Source of the DNA: Lepidostoma basale
Taxonomy: Eukaryota > Arthropoda > Insecta > Trichoptera > Lepidostomatidae
DNA: 64,000 bases
NCBI GenBank assembly: GCA_022606425.2
Contig: JAHDVF020000009.1
Location: 62,001 to 126,000, forward strand
Direction: 5' to 3'
Shown here piece by piece: positions 30,648-40,759 of the stretch. Each line of letters starts with the position of its first letter. The stretch's first letter is position 1. The notes under the pieces were generated by a model. That model ran no database searches. It was not told where the DNA came from and was given only the letters and a program-made list of their open reading frames with translations. The translations under genes and the position numbers were made by a program.

Positions 30648-30989
30648 GGGGTTAGGGGCAGTCAGAGGTATGAAAAAACAAATATTTTCAATAAATAAAA
30701 ATTGTTAGTAATTTAACATATTTTATAAAACCAACAATACAAAATCATTATATTATGTTTTAATTTGATTTGACATTGAAAAAAAATGTATATGAATATA
30801 TCGCCATATTTGTTGGACCCTGTTCCATAAGCGGTGCTTTGCGATGACCATTAATACTTCTTACAGGGTCATCTAAAATCATTCCAATAAAACAAAATAT
30901 TTTTTAATGGTATTATAAAATTAATGAAATTACTGACAAAAAAAAATTCCAAATACTTTTTTTTCAGACCTCTAACTGTCCCTAACCCC
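30648..30989. mobile_element. TTAA-flanked MITE (piggyBac-like insertion pattern)
   Basis: Terminal inverted repeats of about 35 bp (GGGGTTAGGGGCAGTCAGAG against a mirrored CTCTAACTGTCCCTAACCCC) bound a 342-bp AT-rich element. TTAA lies directly outside both ends (30644-30647 and 30990-30993), the target duplication characteristic of piggyBac transposons. The TIR does not start with the usual CCC, so the superfamily is inferred from the target alone. No transposase frame is present. Confidence 0.75.
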
Positions 30990-30999
30990 TTAATTTCAC

Positions 31000-31295
31000 C
31001 GATTTAAACTTAATATTTCTGTTCATGAGAGTCATAAACTCTAAAGAGAATTTTGTCTGTAATTAGTTTTGAGGGTCATGTCAGATGAAGTTATGATTCC
31101 GTCCAAGGCAATGTCTGTACGAATGGTTACTTCTTACTTGTTTGAACAACGTGACAGTATCGAGGCCATGAGTGACAACCGCTACTACTCTCAGAATGAT
31201 GGAAAAGACGAAGCTAGATTTAAAAAACATCAGAAAATTTATTAGCAAGTTTTCTTAATTTTATTAATGGTACACTTCACAGTTGTCATCGCAAA
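31000..31295. other. Unassigned stretch
   Basis: No repeat match or coding signal. The sequence at 31070-31220 is moderately GC-rich and unique. Confidence 0.3.
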
Positions 31296-31299
31296 AAAA

Positions 31300-31786
31300 A
31301 ACCTATCCAAAAAAGCTAGAATGGCACAATGGTGTTCTTCTACCGACCCTTATGTATGGAAGCGAAGCATGGAACTGGCAAAATAAGGATGAAAGTAGAA
31401 TAAATGCAGTAGAAATGAGATCTCGAATGAAAATATAAGAAGTGAATGCGGTGCGAATGATGGTGTTATGAACAAAATAATGAAAGGATCATTAAGATGG
31501 TTTGGACATATGGAAAGAATGAATGAAGAAAGAATGGTAAAAAAAGTATATGTTAAGGATGTAAATGGAACCAGAAATAGAGGAAAACCGAGGAAAACGT
31601 GGCACGATCAAATAAATCAAATATTGAATGTCGGCCATGTGAGGAGTCAGAGAAATCGACGCGCGTGCATGACACGATGTATGAATGTTGAGGAATCGAA
31701 GAAAGATGTCAGGAAAGATAAGTGTGGCAGTCCATTTTTTCTGCCTACCCCTTCGGGAAGACGGCGTGATGGTTAGTTAGTTAAGT
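31300..31786 (+). mobile_element. RTE-like LINE 3' end, NGTRNRG subfamily
   Basis: It begins LSKKARMA, loses five bases of the VH codons, then continues VLLPTLMYGSEAW and SRINAVEMRS. A deletion removes the RRMCG...DRV segment. From MNKIMKGSLRWFGHMERM the frame is open through NRGKPRKTWHDQINQI and RRACMTRCMNVEES, then shifts before the GETA end. Tail GGTTAGTTAGTTAA. The 5' breakpoint (AAAACCTATCC) is the same as in the copy at 38133. Confidence 0.8.
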
Positions 31787-31821
31787 TTTCTGTATTCGCT
31801 AAATAGTTTTTTCATACAACA

Positions 31822-32175
31822 ACATTTTGAATGTATACAAGTTCTTGTAGACAAATACTGGATTTCACCCATTGCGGATAAATTATTTTTATTTTTATAA
31901 GGATTAATTGTATCTTAATAGAGACGAAGATGTTAATTGTTTTCTGGGAACAGAAGGTGGTGGCCGAGGAACTTACAGGACTTATGACCTGTCATTGGTT
32001 GGGTTGAGCGATCGCTTCACGTTTAACAACATTCCCCATTCCGCCTTATGACCACCACGTCTGATAAATTTTTGGAACTTGTATATATGGTAGGTTTCTA
32101 CGCCTATCTTTACATTTTAAGTTCACTCTACACTAGCGTCATCTATTAAGATTAGAAAGCATTAAGCAGTTTTTT
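31822..32175. repeat. IR-T element, left arm complete
   Basis: It shares the leader AACATTTTGAATGTATACAA and ACTGGATTTCACCCATTGCG with the 4.1-kb copy. It then reads through the left arm: GACTTATGACCTGTCATTGG, TTAACAACATTCCCCATTCC and CTAGCGTCATCTATTAAG. Compared with 4109-4550 it keeps the opposite arm, and together the two describe one palindromic element. It ends around GCATTAAGCAG. Confidence 0.65.
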
Positions 32176-32179
32176 CATA

Positions 32180-32670
32180 GGTTGTATTAAGTTCCGCGGG
32201 TAATCAGCGATGCAAATGGATGTCGCAATTTCGTCAGTTGCAAATTATGCGGCATACCAAATTGGTCTCTGTAATTATTTCGGTTTACTGTTGGCCCATA
32301 GCCGGATTAGTTTCAAAGTCAAATTAAATGTGGGCGAGATGAATCGATGTCATTAATTTCGTTGGAATTACTTTGGTCAATTGTCGGGATGGCGGGAAAT
32401 TTAATTTCAATACCGGATCAATTGTGCCGGCGACAATTGCGGGACTCTGGCGTGGAGTTTCGTTTTGCCCGACGCTGCACTGGTAGCTATCAAATCAATA
32501 CAAAATTAAACAGATTATCCGTTGATTATCATCTATTGCATTGTATTGGACGTGCCTGGTTAGTTTGTTAAGTTTATTTCAAAAATAAATACAGATGACG
32601 TAGCGAAAACCTAATTTGCCTTTTGTTTTAAGAACTAATTCATTTGTTATTTCAATTGACAATCAGTATT
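32180..32670. other. Unassigned stretch, possible unique host sequence
   Basis: This GC-richer block (32190-32570) contains a 74-codon plus frame (32347-32571) with no recognised motif. It is not repeated in the window. CG dinucleotides are frequent. Confidence 0.3.
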
Positions 32671-32672
32671 TA

Positions 32673-32745
32673 AACTAACTAACTAACTAACCATCACGCT
32701 GTCTCCCCGAAGGGGTAGGCAGAAATAATGGACTGCCACACTTTA
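32673..32745 (-). mobile_element. RTE-like LINE extreme 3' end
   Basis: ACTAACTAACTAACTAACCA then TCACGCTGTCTCCCCGAAGG is the mirrored tail and GETA end. The LINE stops after about 70 bp and is joined to an unrelated GC-rich block (32746-32860) holding an inverted GCGGGAGATGC/GCATCTCCCGC pair. Confidence 0.75.
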
Positions 32746-33087
32746 ACCGATGCGGCACCCCATCCTTCTCTTTTCGTCCTGCGGGAGATGCGGTGTGAGG
32801 GGTTGCGAACCTCATCGCCACCAATAGGCATCTCCCGCGAACACTTCGATGGTACAATGTCCACAAAATAAATCTAAAACAAATTATATAAAATACAATG
32901 ATAAAAAATAAAATAACGAAATAAAATCAGTATTTAATACAATCAGTATTTAATGTATGGAAATTTTCATTAAGGCAATCATTCTATAACTCAGGAGTGA
33001 AAAAAATCGCATACTTTATTAGGTATCAAAAATAAATAAAAACTTTTTTAAAATTTTACTGGGTAGAGGTAAATGTTGACACACAAG

Positions 33088-33640
33088 AACTAACTAACTG
33101 ACCATCGCGCCATTTCCCCGGTGGGGTAGGCAGAGAGGATAGATCGCCAGAATGCTCTATCCTGGCATACCTCTCGGGCTTCCTCTATATTCATACATCG
33201 TACCATGCACGCACGTCGATTATTCCGACTTCGAAAGTGGTCGCCTTTCAGTAATTGATTAATTTTGGTCATGCCATATTTTCCTCGGTCGTCCTCGACT
33301 TCTTTTTCCACTCACGCTGCTTGGGTACAACTTTTAACCATTCTACTCTCATCCATTCGTTCCATATATCCAAACCATCTAAGGAATCCTTTTTAATTTT
33401 ATCCATGATGCAATCATCTGCCTTACATTTTTTTCTTATTTCATCGTTCGGTATTCTATCGTACAACGTTTTCCCGCACATTCTTCTTAGTGATCTCATT
33501 TTTACGGCGTTTATCCTGATTTCATCTTTTATTTGCCAGCTCCAAGCTTCACTTCCATACATGAGGGTTGGCACTAGAACTCTATTGTGTACTGCAATTG
33601 TGACATTAAAAATATAATAAGTAAGTAAAGTCAAAATCTG
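33088..33640 (-). mobile_element. RTE-like LINE C-terminus, longest minus-strand copy
   Basis: Minus-strand order: VHNRVLVPTLMYGSEAW, DEIRINAVKMRSLRRMCGKT, LYDRIPNDEIRKKCKAD, then a one-base deletion near 33390 that shifts WLDGLDIWNEWM out of frame. It resumes as KINQLLKGDHFRSRNNRRAC, EEAREVCQDRAFW, SILSAYPTGEMA. The tail on the plus strand is AACTAACTAACTGACC. It comes from the KKCKAD subfamily. The RT catalytic region is not present. Confidence 0.82.
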
Positions 33641-33644
33641 TTAT

Positions 33645-34540
33645 TAAGACCACGGAAATATACTTCATGTCTTCGTGTGATGGCTATTTTACAAGTTATT
33701 AAAAATATATATTTTAACTGATATAACGAGTATGCTTATAACGAGCAAATTAAGTTGGTATGATTTTCCTCGTATTAACCAAGTTCGACTCTAATATGAA
33801 TGTAATACCTATGTTTTTATTACAATACAATTAAGAAATCCTTTACATTTTCAAAAGCAAAACGCAGATAAGGGGCAATTAATTTCAATAGAACAAATTT
33901 TCTCGTAGCTTCATAATGCAATATTCGAAAATTAGTTCGGCATATTAAATAAGTATGAGTTCCACATACAAAGCGCACATTAATATGTAGGCACTGCGAT
34001 ATGTGTATGTTACCAATGTTAAGTTTACCTCAACAAATTATTTCGGAGGTGTAATGCCTAATTTAAATTGATGTGTGTGGCGTTTACCCCAGCTACCTCC
34101 GGAGCAGACATTCAGTTCGGAGTTATCTATGGTACAGTTTCCTATCTGAGTATTTATCTATGCAAAGCCACTAGACGCGCCTAATTAAATTACCGGCGGT
34201 TCTGGTCTAGGTAAAATGTACTAACCGAGTACCTATCCACGGACATACGCAACACATAAAATATTACTAGGGAAATATTTATGAATAATTGCGCAACTGA
34301 ACATATCTACGGGAGTCGAGTTTGAATAAGCGTAATTAGTTTGGATGCTTCCAACATATAAAATTAACAAACTAAAGTTATCATCACGCAGTTTATTGCG
34401 AGTATAATCGCCATTGTTTTGTCAAATAGTGATATGTAAGATATGTATGCATACTAAAGGCATTCAAGAACAGGCAGTTGCAGGCTGTAAGAGAATAGAG
34501 AGACATACTAAAAGCCAACGTCTTTCTTGCTCTTTATGCC
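33645..34540. other. Unassigned stretch, possible unique host sequence
   Basis: About 900 bp without a repeat match. The portion 33960-34330 has a more balanced composition with no coding frame I can defend. Confidence 0.3.
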
Positions 34541-34547
34541 TCTTAAA

Positions 34548-34732
34548 AAAATAAAATGAACGTAAACGTCTGTCTTTTAAGAGTTTTATTATATTTTTGA
34601 TGGAATGATATGTTTCGTTCATATCATTTAATCTAAAATATAATAAAACTTCTAGATGACAGACGTAGTCATTCATAATAACCATTTAATATGGAGTTTT
34701 AAATCAGTGTTCAAAAAACAGTAAATAGACGC
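34548..34732. repeat. Inverted-repeat element, family i
   Basis: Left ACGTCTGTCTTTTAAGAGTT and TGGAATGATATGTTTCGTTC face right ATCATTTAATCTAAAATATA and CTTCTAGATGACAGACG. The centre is almost absent, so the two GATATGTTTCG/ATATCA parts nearly touch. The outer end TGTTCAAAAAACAGTAAA is present on the right only. Confidence 0.65.
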
Positions 34733-34927
34733 TTAGAGTTTGTGGATCCAGGACGGAATTCAACAGCCACATGAGGACCCACATCCGTAAAGTAGCGTTT
34801 TTCTCGGATACGAGGGATATTACGATTTGATTAAATTTGAATTTGTTCTTAATAACTTAATAACTTTTATAATCAATAAAAAAACGGAACGTTCTATTGT
34901 CGAGATCATAGGTGCACATTAACCTTC

Positions 34928-35150
34928 ACTAACCATCACGTCACCCCCCCCCCCCCTCCCCGAAGGGGTAGGCAGAAAGAATGGGCCGCCATAATGTTAT
35001 GCCCGAATGAACTTTTCTCGAATCCACAACATTCGTACACCAATGTCATGAACGCATGTCGATTTCTCCGACTACGTGGCCGAAATTAATTATTTGATTA
35101 ATTTGATAGTGTCAAATTTCCTAGGCCTTAATCTATTTATTGGCCCCTTT
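34928..35150 (-). mobile_element. RTE-like LINE 3' end with a 13-C expansion
   Basis: AACCATCACGTC starts the mirrored end. A run of 13 C (34944-34956) replaces the usual four-C word in GTCTCCCCGAAGG. The minus strand then covers SILSAYP, EEARE, NRHAFMT and DQINQ with frameshifts. Confidence 0.7.
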
Positions 35151-35330
35151 TCATCGTTTTCAGGCATCTACTTTACTTATCATCTTAATGAACCTTTCAT
35201 TATTTTTATCAAAACACTTATTCGCACTGCAAATACTTATTATATTAGTTATTAACTATATCATACAGATTCACCACACATATTTGTCTAAGAGATCTCA
35301 TATCTATATATTTTATATATCATATGTAAG

Positions 35331-35572
35331 TGACAACCTTCGTGGTCAAATGTTAAGTGCATTTACGTTCCGGGTACGATTCTCGGTGAGGGCAGTGTGA
35401 TAGTTACACTGTTTTTAATCTGGTGTATAATTCACGTGACAATAAAATGGCAATAGATTATCTACCTATGTCTCGAGAATCACGATGATAGCAATAATAC
35501 CCTTTACATCGATTTGGCTCAAGCTGATGTAAAGAGCGATTCAACAAAATAATAATAATAATAATAAAAGTA
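35331..35572 (+). mobile_element. SINE-A, tail type 2
   Basis: A worn head (TGACAACCTTCGTGGTCAAA, B-box-like GGGTACGATTCTC) is followed by CAGTGTGATAGTTACACTGT and AATAAAATGGCAATAGATTA. The 3' end is different from tail 1: CCCTTTACATCGATTTGGCT, TGTAAAGAGCGATTCAACAA, and an (AAT)n run. Confidence 0.75.
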
Positions 35573-35574
35573 GA

Positions 35575-35940
35575 GATTTAAAATGATTATTCTACGTAAA
35601 TTAACGCACAAATTATGATGAGTGAAAGGTGTCGGCGGCACGGTAAGCCTCCGAGGTAGCTAAGCATCAGTAGTTAGTCGGGTGTAATAATTTATTAAAT
35701 CCAACTTCAGACAATAACCCTGTAATTACATCCGCGGGATAGCGGCGGTCCCGCAGGAAAATAGAATTAATTCAACAATCCGCAATAAATTGCGCGCGGT
35801 TCATAAATAAAGCAACCATACACGTGGAATCTCTGCGAGTTTTTATTGCACTCGGTGCTGGATATACAAAGGATTCACAAAAGAGAGCTTTCTACGCTGT
35901 TGGTATGGATGTACATGAAGACCTTTTAAAATGCAAAAAA
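35575..35940. other. Unassigned stretch between two facing SINE-A copies
   Basis: The block is GC-richer than its flanks and not repeated in the window. Part of a 77-codon frame (35824-36057) runs into the SINE and is not meaningful. Confidence 0.3.
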
Positions 35941-35945
35941 GACAA

Positions 35946-36199
35946 TTGTAATAATAATTATTTTATTAAATCGCTCTTTACAACATTACAGCGCGAGCCA
36001 AATCGATGTAAAGGGTATATAGCTATCATATTGATTCTCATGACATATAATAGGTAGCTAATCTATCGCCATTTTTTGCCACGCGAATTCTACACCAGAT
36101 CAAAGACAGTGTGACAATCACACTTCCATCCCCGGAAATCAAACCCGGGACCTTTGGTATGACAGTCAAAGCAATTACTACTCTGCTATGAAGGTCGTA
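35946..36199 (-). mobile_element. SINE-A, tail type 2
   Basis: On the minus strand the head (ACGACCTTCATAGCAGAGTA), B box (GGTTTGATTTCC, diverged) and body lead to tail 2 with GGCTCGCGCTGTAATGTTGT and AAAGAGCGATTTAATAAAAT. It is oriented tail-to-tail with the copy at 35331-35572. Confidence 0.8.
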
Positions 36200-36305
36200 G
36201 TTGTGCCATAGCTTTTAATATAATATATTAATGAGTATGCAATACAAGCAGTTTAAGGAGTGATTCGGTAGTTAAAATATGAGTGGCAATGCTTCTAAAC
36301 GAGGC

Positions 36306-36492
36306 AAACTAACTAACCGTCACGCCGTTTCTCCGCAAGGGTAGGCAAGGAGGATATAAATAACTCTCGCGCCTTTGCAACATTTACGCACCATTACACG
36401 CACGCTGATCGATTGTTCCGATTTCAAACTTATTCTCATTTTTCAATAATTTGGTTATGCCATATCTTCCTTGGCCTTCCTCGACCCTCTAA
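36306..36492 (-). mobile_element. RTE-like LINE 3' end, decayed
   Basis: AACTAACTAACCGTCACGCC is the mirrored tail. The SILSAYP and EEARE region has a deletion, then a CxxRxMVRKC-like block and WHNQI-, RPRKIW-like residues follow. Frame is lost. Confidence 0.65.
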
Positions 36493-36598
36493 ATAAGGCA
36501 GTTTTAGAAAATATTACTAGTCACTTTCTGATGCTATAATTTACCGCAATTTTATCGTTTTTGCGTCTTTTAATAAATAAATAAAAACAACACGCATC

Positions 36599-36721
36599 AT
36601 GGCGCAGCATACAATGACCCGGGGTATGGTGCTCTTGAATGAGGTGTCAGTCGATGTGGACATTCTCCAAATGACCTATGCGTCCTTAAAGGATTATATA
36701 GGTACATACCACAATTGCTGA
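36599..36721 (+). CDS. Possible small ORF or 5' exon, unidentified
   Basis: A 40-codon frame starts ATGG and encodes MAQHTMTRGMVLLNEVSVDV, then DILQMTYASLKDYI, before GTYHNC and a stop. Within it, TATATAG followed by GTACATA at about 36700 looks like a splice donor, so the first 34 codons might be a coding exon. Composition differs from the AT-rich flanks and the peptide is free of the low-complexity bias of chance frames. I do not recognise a family, and no acceptor or second exon can be assigned. Chance is a real alternative. Confidence 0.15.
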   Translation: MAQHTMTRGMVLLNEVSVDVDILQMTYASLKDYIGTYHNC

Positions 36722-36775
36722 TATATGTGTTTTATTTTAACATGTACGAGTATGTCTGTGTTATTTTTGTATGTA

Positions 36776-36833
36776 AAATGTATACAGTAATTGGGTTCTA
36801 AAGACTTGTCGTATACATTAAAAAAAAAAAAAA
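36776..36833 (+). mobile_element. SINE-A tail type 1 fragment
   Basis: ATGTATACAGTAATTGGGTT, then CTAAAGACTTGTCGTATACAT and an A run, is the 3' end of SINE-A tail 1 without head or body. Confidence 0.75.
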
Positions 36834-36837
36834 CAAG

Positions 36838-37665
36838 AAGTAAGGAAATTCTGATACGTTTACTCGTAAGAATATTAAAAAGATGAAAAGTTTAATATTT
36901 GCGTAGATCAGCATGGGATATTTACATATTACATTGAATCATAATTATAACATTGAATTATATTTTGGAGATTGTTGCCCAGTTCTTCTTCAGGGAATTT
37001 GTATAAAAAAGCACAATTTACCACTAGACACGGATATAACCTATACGAGTATATATAAAAAAAATATTTCGAAAAGTTTGATAACTTCAGAAAACTTTCT
37101 TCCCTAAAAGCACTAAAGCATGGTGAGTATTTCGAACTCTAAATAGTGTTCAGTGTTTAGAAATAAAGTTCTACAAAATATCAATTGATCGTTTTTAACA
37201 GAAGCGGTCGGGATAATAATCCGGGTCTATGTGCAATTGTCATGAATAATGCAGTCGGGCGAGGGGCACGGTTGGGGCGAGGGGCGTGCCCGTGGACCAA
37301 AGGGGCTGAAACATCGGTAAATATGGCCATGCCGGGGAAGGCAGAGCTGGCGGGCGAGGAGCGGCCTGCGTCCGGGTATAAGTGATATACGGACCCGTCC
37401 CATGAATTTATTTCCAGCTTTCAATGAAATCTCTTACATAAATTTGCTATTACACAGTCGTGCGTCTCGAGCTCTTCTTGTCCTAATGATGGAACTGAGA
37501 TATTAACAACGAATAAGACACCACAATATTGGTGAAATCGTGAATTTTTTTACATTATAAAAATAATATTTTTTATTTCTTCTATATTCGCCTTTACTTT
37601 GTGTTATCGTTTCATTGAACAATGTTTATTATTTTGTAAATGATTACTAACTTTAATAAAAGTTA
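36838..37665. other. Unassigned stretch with GC-rich island 37200-37400
   Basis: The island has G-rich words (GGGCGAGGGGCACGG, GGGGCGAGGGGCG) and frequent CG, unlike its AT-rich surroundings, and is not repeated in the window. Short frames on both strands across it have no recognised motif. It may be conserved non-coding host DNA or part of a gene outside the resolved evidence. Confidence 0.35.
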
Positions 37666-37669
37666 AAAT

Positions 37670-37720
37670 AAAAATACAAACATGTTTCGTACACAGAAGC
37701 CCTTCTTGTTCGTGTTTTGT
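37670..37720 (-). repeat. Family c core fragment
   Basis: The minus strand reads AAGAAGGGCTTCTGTGTACG then AAACATG, the right half of a family c core (stem loop then GAAAC with T for the closing C). The 5' CUGA part is replaced. Confidence 0.45.
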
Positions 37721-37904
37721 TAGTTTTTGTATATACAAAATACGCCGTTATTGTGTTAGTTAGAATATGATGAGATAAGCATTTTCTAGTTCACGATCTA
37801 AATGTAAACGGTATAGTCTGATCTTAAGATAAATTGTAATTGTAGTGATTCTTTTAAAACAAAAGTGTTTTTTTTTATTTTATATTTCTATAACTAACTT
37901 TGAA

Positions 37905-37995
37905 AACGTATTTAATAAAAAATACGTTTATTGTTTTGGTCAGAACGCAATGATGCATCAACGTTATTAAGTGCTAAATTTACAACATTAATAAT
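37905..37995 (-). repeat. Family b outer end
   Basis: ATTGTTTTGGTCAGAACGCA and ATGATGCATCAACGTTATTA resemble the ATTGTTTTGGCCGAAACAGT-ATGATAC family b terminus. Confidence 0.4.
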
Positions 37996-38120
37996 TATAA
38001 TATCTCAATGTTTTATCACACATCGTTGAAATAATTAACTGTTAAAATACTTTCTACACCAAAAAACTTTTTTTTTAAAGTTAATAGTTTAATTTTTGAA
38101 ATAATTAAATAAGTATTTAG

Positions 38121-38666
38121 TTCAAGTGAAACAAAAAACCTATCCAAAAGAGCTAGAATGGCAGTGCACAATGGTGTTCTTCTAGCGACCCTTATGTATG
38201 GAAGCGAAACAGTGAACTGGCAAAAGAAGGATGAAAGTAGAATAAATGAAGTAGAAATGCGATCTCTTAGACGAACGTGTGGATTCTCTGTATATGATAG
38301 TGTCGAATGAAAATATAAGAAGTGCATGCGGTGCGAATGATGGTGTTATGAACAAAATAATGAAAGGATCATTAAGATGGTTTTGACATATGGAAAGAAT
38401 GAATGAAGAAAGAACGGTAAAAAAATGATATGTTAACGATGTAAATGGAGGAAGACCGAGGAAAACGTGGCACGATCAAATAAATCAATATTGAATGTCG
38501 GCCATGTGAGGAGTCAGAGAAATCGACGCGCATCCATGACACGATGTATGAATGTTGAGGAAGCGAGAGAAATATGCCAGGAAAGAAAAGTGTGGCAGTC
38601 CATTCTTTCTGCCTACCAATTCGGGGAGACGGTGTGATGGTTAGTTTGTTAGTTTTCAAGTGAAAC
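38121..38666 (+). mobile_element. RTE-like LINE 3' end with target-site duplications
   Basis: The insertion spans 38133-38654 and is flanked by the perfect 12-bp repeat TTCAAGTGAAAC (38121-38132 and 38655-38666). Coding order: LSKRARMAVHNGVLLATLMY, GSET, DESRINEVEMRSLRRTCG, then decayed IRSACGANDG, IMKGSLRWF, GRPRKTWHDQI, GHVRSQRNRRAS and the GET end. Several one-base indels (for example at 38300 and 38480) break it. Tail GGTTAGTTTGTTAGTT. Its 5' breakpoint coincides with the copy at 31300. Confidence 0.85.
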
Positions 38667-38669
38667 TAG

Positions 38670-39355
38670 ACAGCGATAAAATTATAGTCTAGCTACGCTG
38701 TGTTGCTTTTCACGAAAGCATAAAAGCGTAAATTGAAAACTTTTTTATTGAAACATAAAAATGACAATAAAACGCACATTTCGAAGATATGTCACATGAA
38801 ATTTGAGACGCGATTTGGGACCGAATCGAAGATTTATTAAAATAAAAAATAAAAAAACAAAAACTGATATCGCTCGATGACATTTCAATAACAGGACTAA
38901 AAGTCTCCATATAAGCCATCGATCAAGTCGTTCGCTATCGTACTCATATTATTTGACAAGAAGAACATGTCTTGGTGCGTTTATAAAATGAAATGAAAAT
39001 ATCCCAGCATTAGGGACCCACATCAAGGAAACTACCCACAACAGTGACAGCATATTTTATGGGAAATCAATATGTTTACCGCGAACCATGGAGTACGGTA
39101 TCGGTGCCGGGAGCAATTCACTTCTTTTCTACTGCAATCTTTGAAGTCGTCCGAGGTACGAGTATAATCGGATTTCACATAGACCCCTTTTCCCGAATAA
39201 ATGTTGCACCGTAAGCACGTCTTAACTATTCTAACCACACAATTTTGATGTCTTCTACGAGTCAGGAAGCATTGATACTGATCTATGAAACGCGTTTATG
39301 ATACTAGATAAAACTTGGAATATAAATGTTTTTTTTAAAATCATTTTGATACACT
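38670..39355. other. Unassigned stretch
   Basis: The part at 39010-39240 is GC-richer and unique. Minus frames of 68-69 codons have no recognised motif. Confidence 0.3.
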
Positions 39356-39365
39356 TTTAAATGTT

Positions 39366-39508
39366 AGGAGTCAGAGAAACGATGTACGTGCATGACGCGA
39401 TGAATGAATGTTGAGTAAACGAGAGAAGTATGTCAGGAAAGAACAGTGTGGCTGTTTATTCTAACTCCCTACTACTTCGCGGAGACGACGTGATGGTTAG
39501 TTAGTTTT
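39366..39508 (+). mobile_element. RTE-like LINE 3' end
   Basis: GGAGTCAGAGAAACGATGTA begins the RSQRNRRACMT block with a small deletion. ATGTCAGGAAAGAACAGTGT and CGGAGACGACGTGATGGTTA-GTTAG follow. It is frame-broken and 5'-truncated. Confidence 0.75.
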
Positions 39509-39509
39509 A

Positions 39510-40505
39510 TATAGAGACATTTTTAAATAATAAAACACAATGCTGCAATTCTGACTTTGATTGAATTTTTTACGTACCTACTAGACTAGAAATTTAAAAA
39601 AAAAAAATTAATAGTCATATGGTTCGCTTTGCTAATAAAAAAAAATGCATGGTACGAAATTTTATTATGAATGGGGTTTAACATAATGTAATAGTTCAAA
39701 CAAATAAGCATTTTAATATATGTAACCTTATTCATAGCATAAGAGAAACAAAAATGTTGGCCGGAACAAAAGTGTTCATTCAAAATAATATTTAGACGAC
39801 CGTTGCGGCTTCAATTTTTTTACGTTACGCTCTTTCTAGTGCTATAATCCACCGCTTTACCGCGGGTCGAGTATTTGAATAAGACAACTTCTTGTTATTT
39901 AGAGACCGCAGTCAATATTATGATAGTGACATCTGTGCATCCATTTCCGAACTTCTATGAGGATTGGATGTGGTGGGTTTTGTTTACTCACAATAATTCC
40001 GAATTGAAGACGGCCAGCACCGGCGACGGGAATAATAGAGTAAAACAATGAAATAGTTAGATTTTTTAAAAATTTAAGAAAATAGTACATGTTTTCAAAT
40101 ATCAAAATATTTTGGAAAATAAAGAGCAAAATATTAAATCTTAAAGATTATCTTCATTTATGGCATAAATCCAAGAGGGCTAATAAGTTAGGATAATCCG
40201 ATCATTTTGAAATTAGCACCTTTAAAAATGTTAATAGTTTAAATATATTTTTTCATACGAGTACATGTATTAATGAAAATCAAACAAAAATAATTTAACT
40301 CCAATACTCCGTATTGTTATACATATATACTTTTACCATGATTTCTTGTAGTTTATTCCATGATTAAACTGTTGAAGTATCTTAAATCATATAATCCTTG
40401 TGTGACAGAGAGCATACATTCGTGGTGAAAATCATTATATTAAAAAAAAAACTTCTATACAATATTGTACATAAATATTAAAAAAGAAAGTATGATTACA
40501 TGATA
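39510..40505. other. Unassigned AT-rich DNA
   Basis: No coding signal or family match. The CG-richer part at 39790-40030 is unique in the window. Confidence 0.3.
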
Positions 40506-40511
40506 ACAATT

Positions 40512-40755
40512 AAAACGAACGAAAACGTCTGTTTTCTAGGTAGTTTATTATATTTTATGCTAGCGGCATGTTTCGCTTTTCTATTTCATTCTTTTTTTCA
40601 ATGTGTATAAATTCAACAACGCGTTTGATTTTCGCTACATTTGATAATCCTTTCTAAACATTATCAAGGCAAAAAATTCTAGAAAAACAGACATTTACAT
40701 TCGAATTTATTGTTTCATAAGAAGTTTTAAAATATATTGTTCAATAAGTAATAAA
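40512..40755. repeat. Inverted-repeat element, family i with extra centre
   Basis: The left arm CGAACGAAAACGTCTGTTTT faces the right arm AGAAAAACAGACATTTACAT. GCGGCATGTTTCGC and TTATCAAGGCAAAAAATTC keep traces of the core. The centre (40575-40640) has unrelated AT-rich sequence. Confidence 0.65.
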
Positions 40756-40759
40756 TTAA

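Noticed and set aside
33255..33617. 120-codon plus frame
   Set aside because: It is the antisense of the RTE-like LINE coding region at 33088-33640. The same applies to 38016-38659 minus and 13786-14013 plus.
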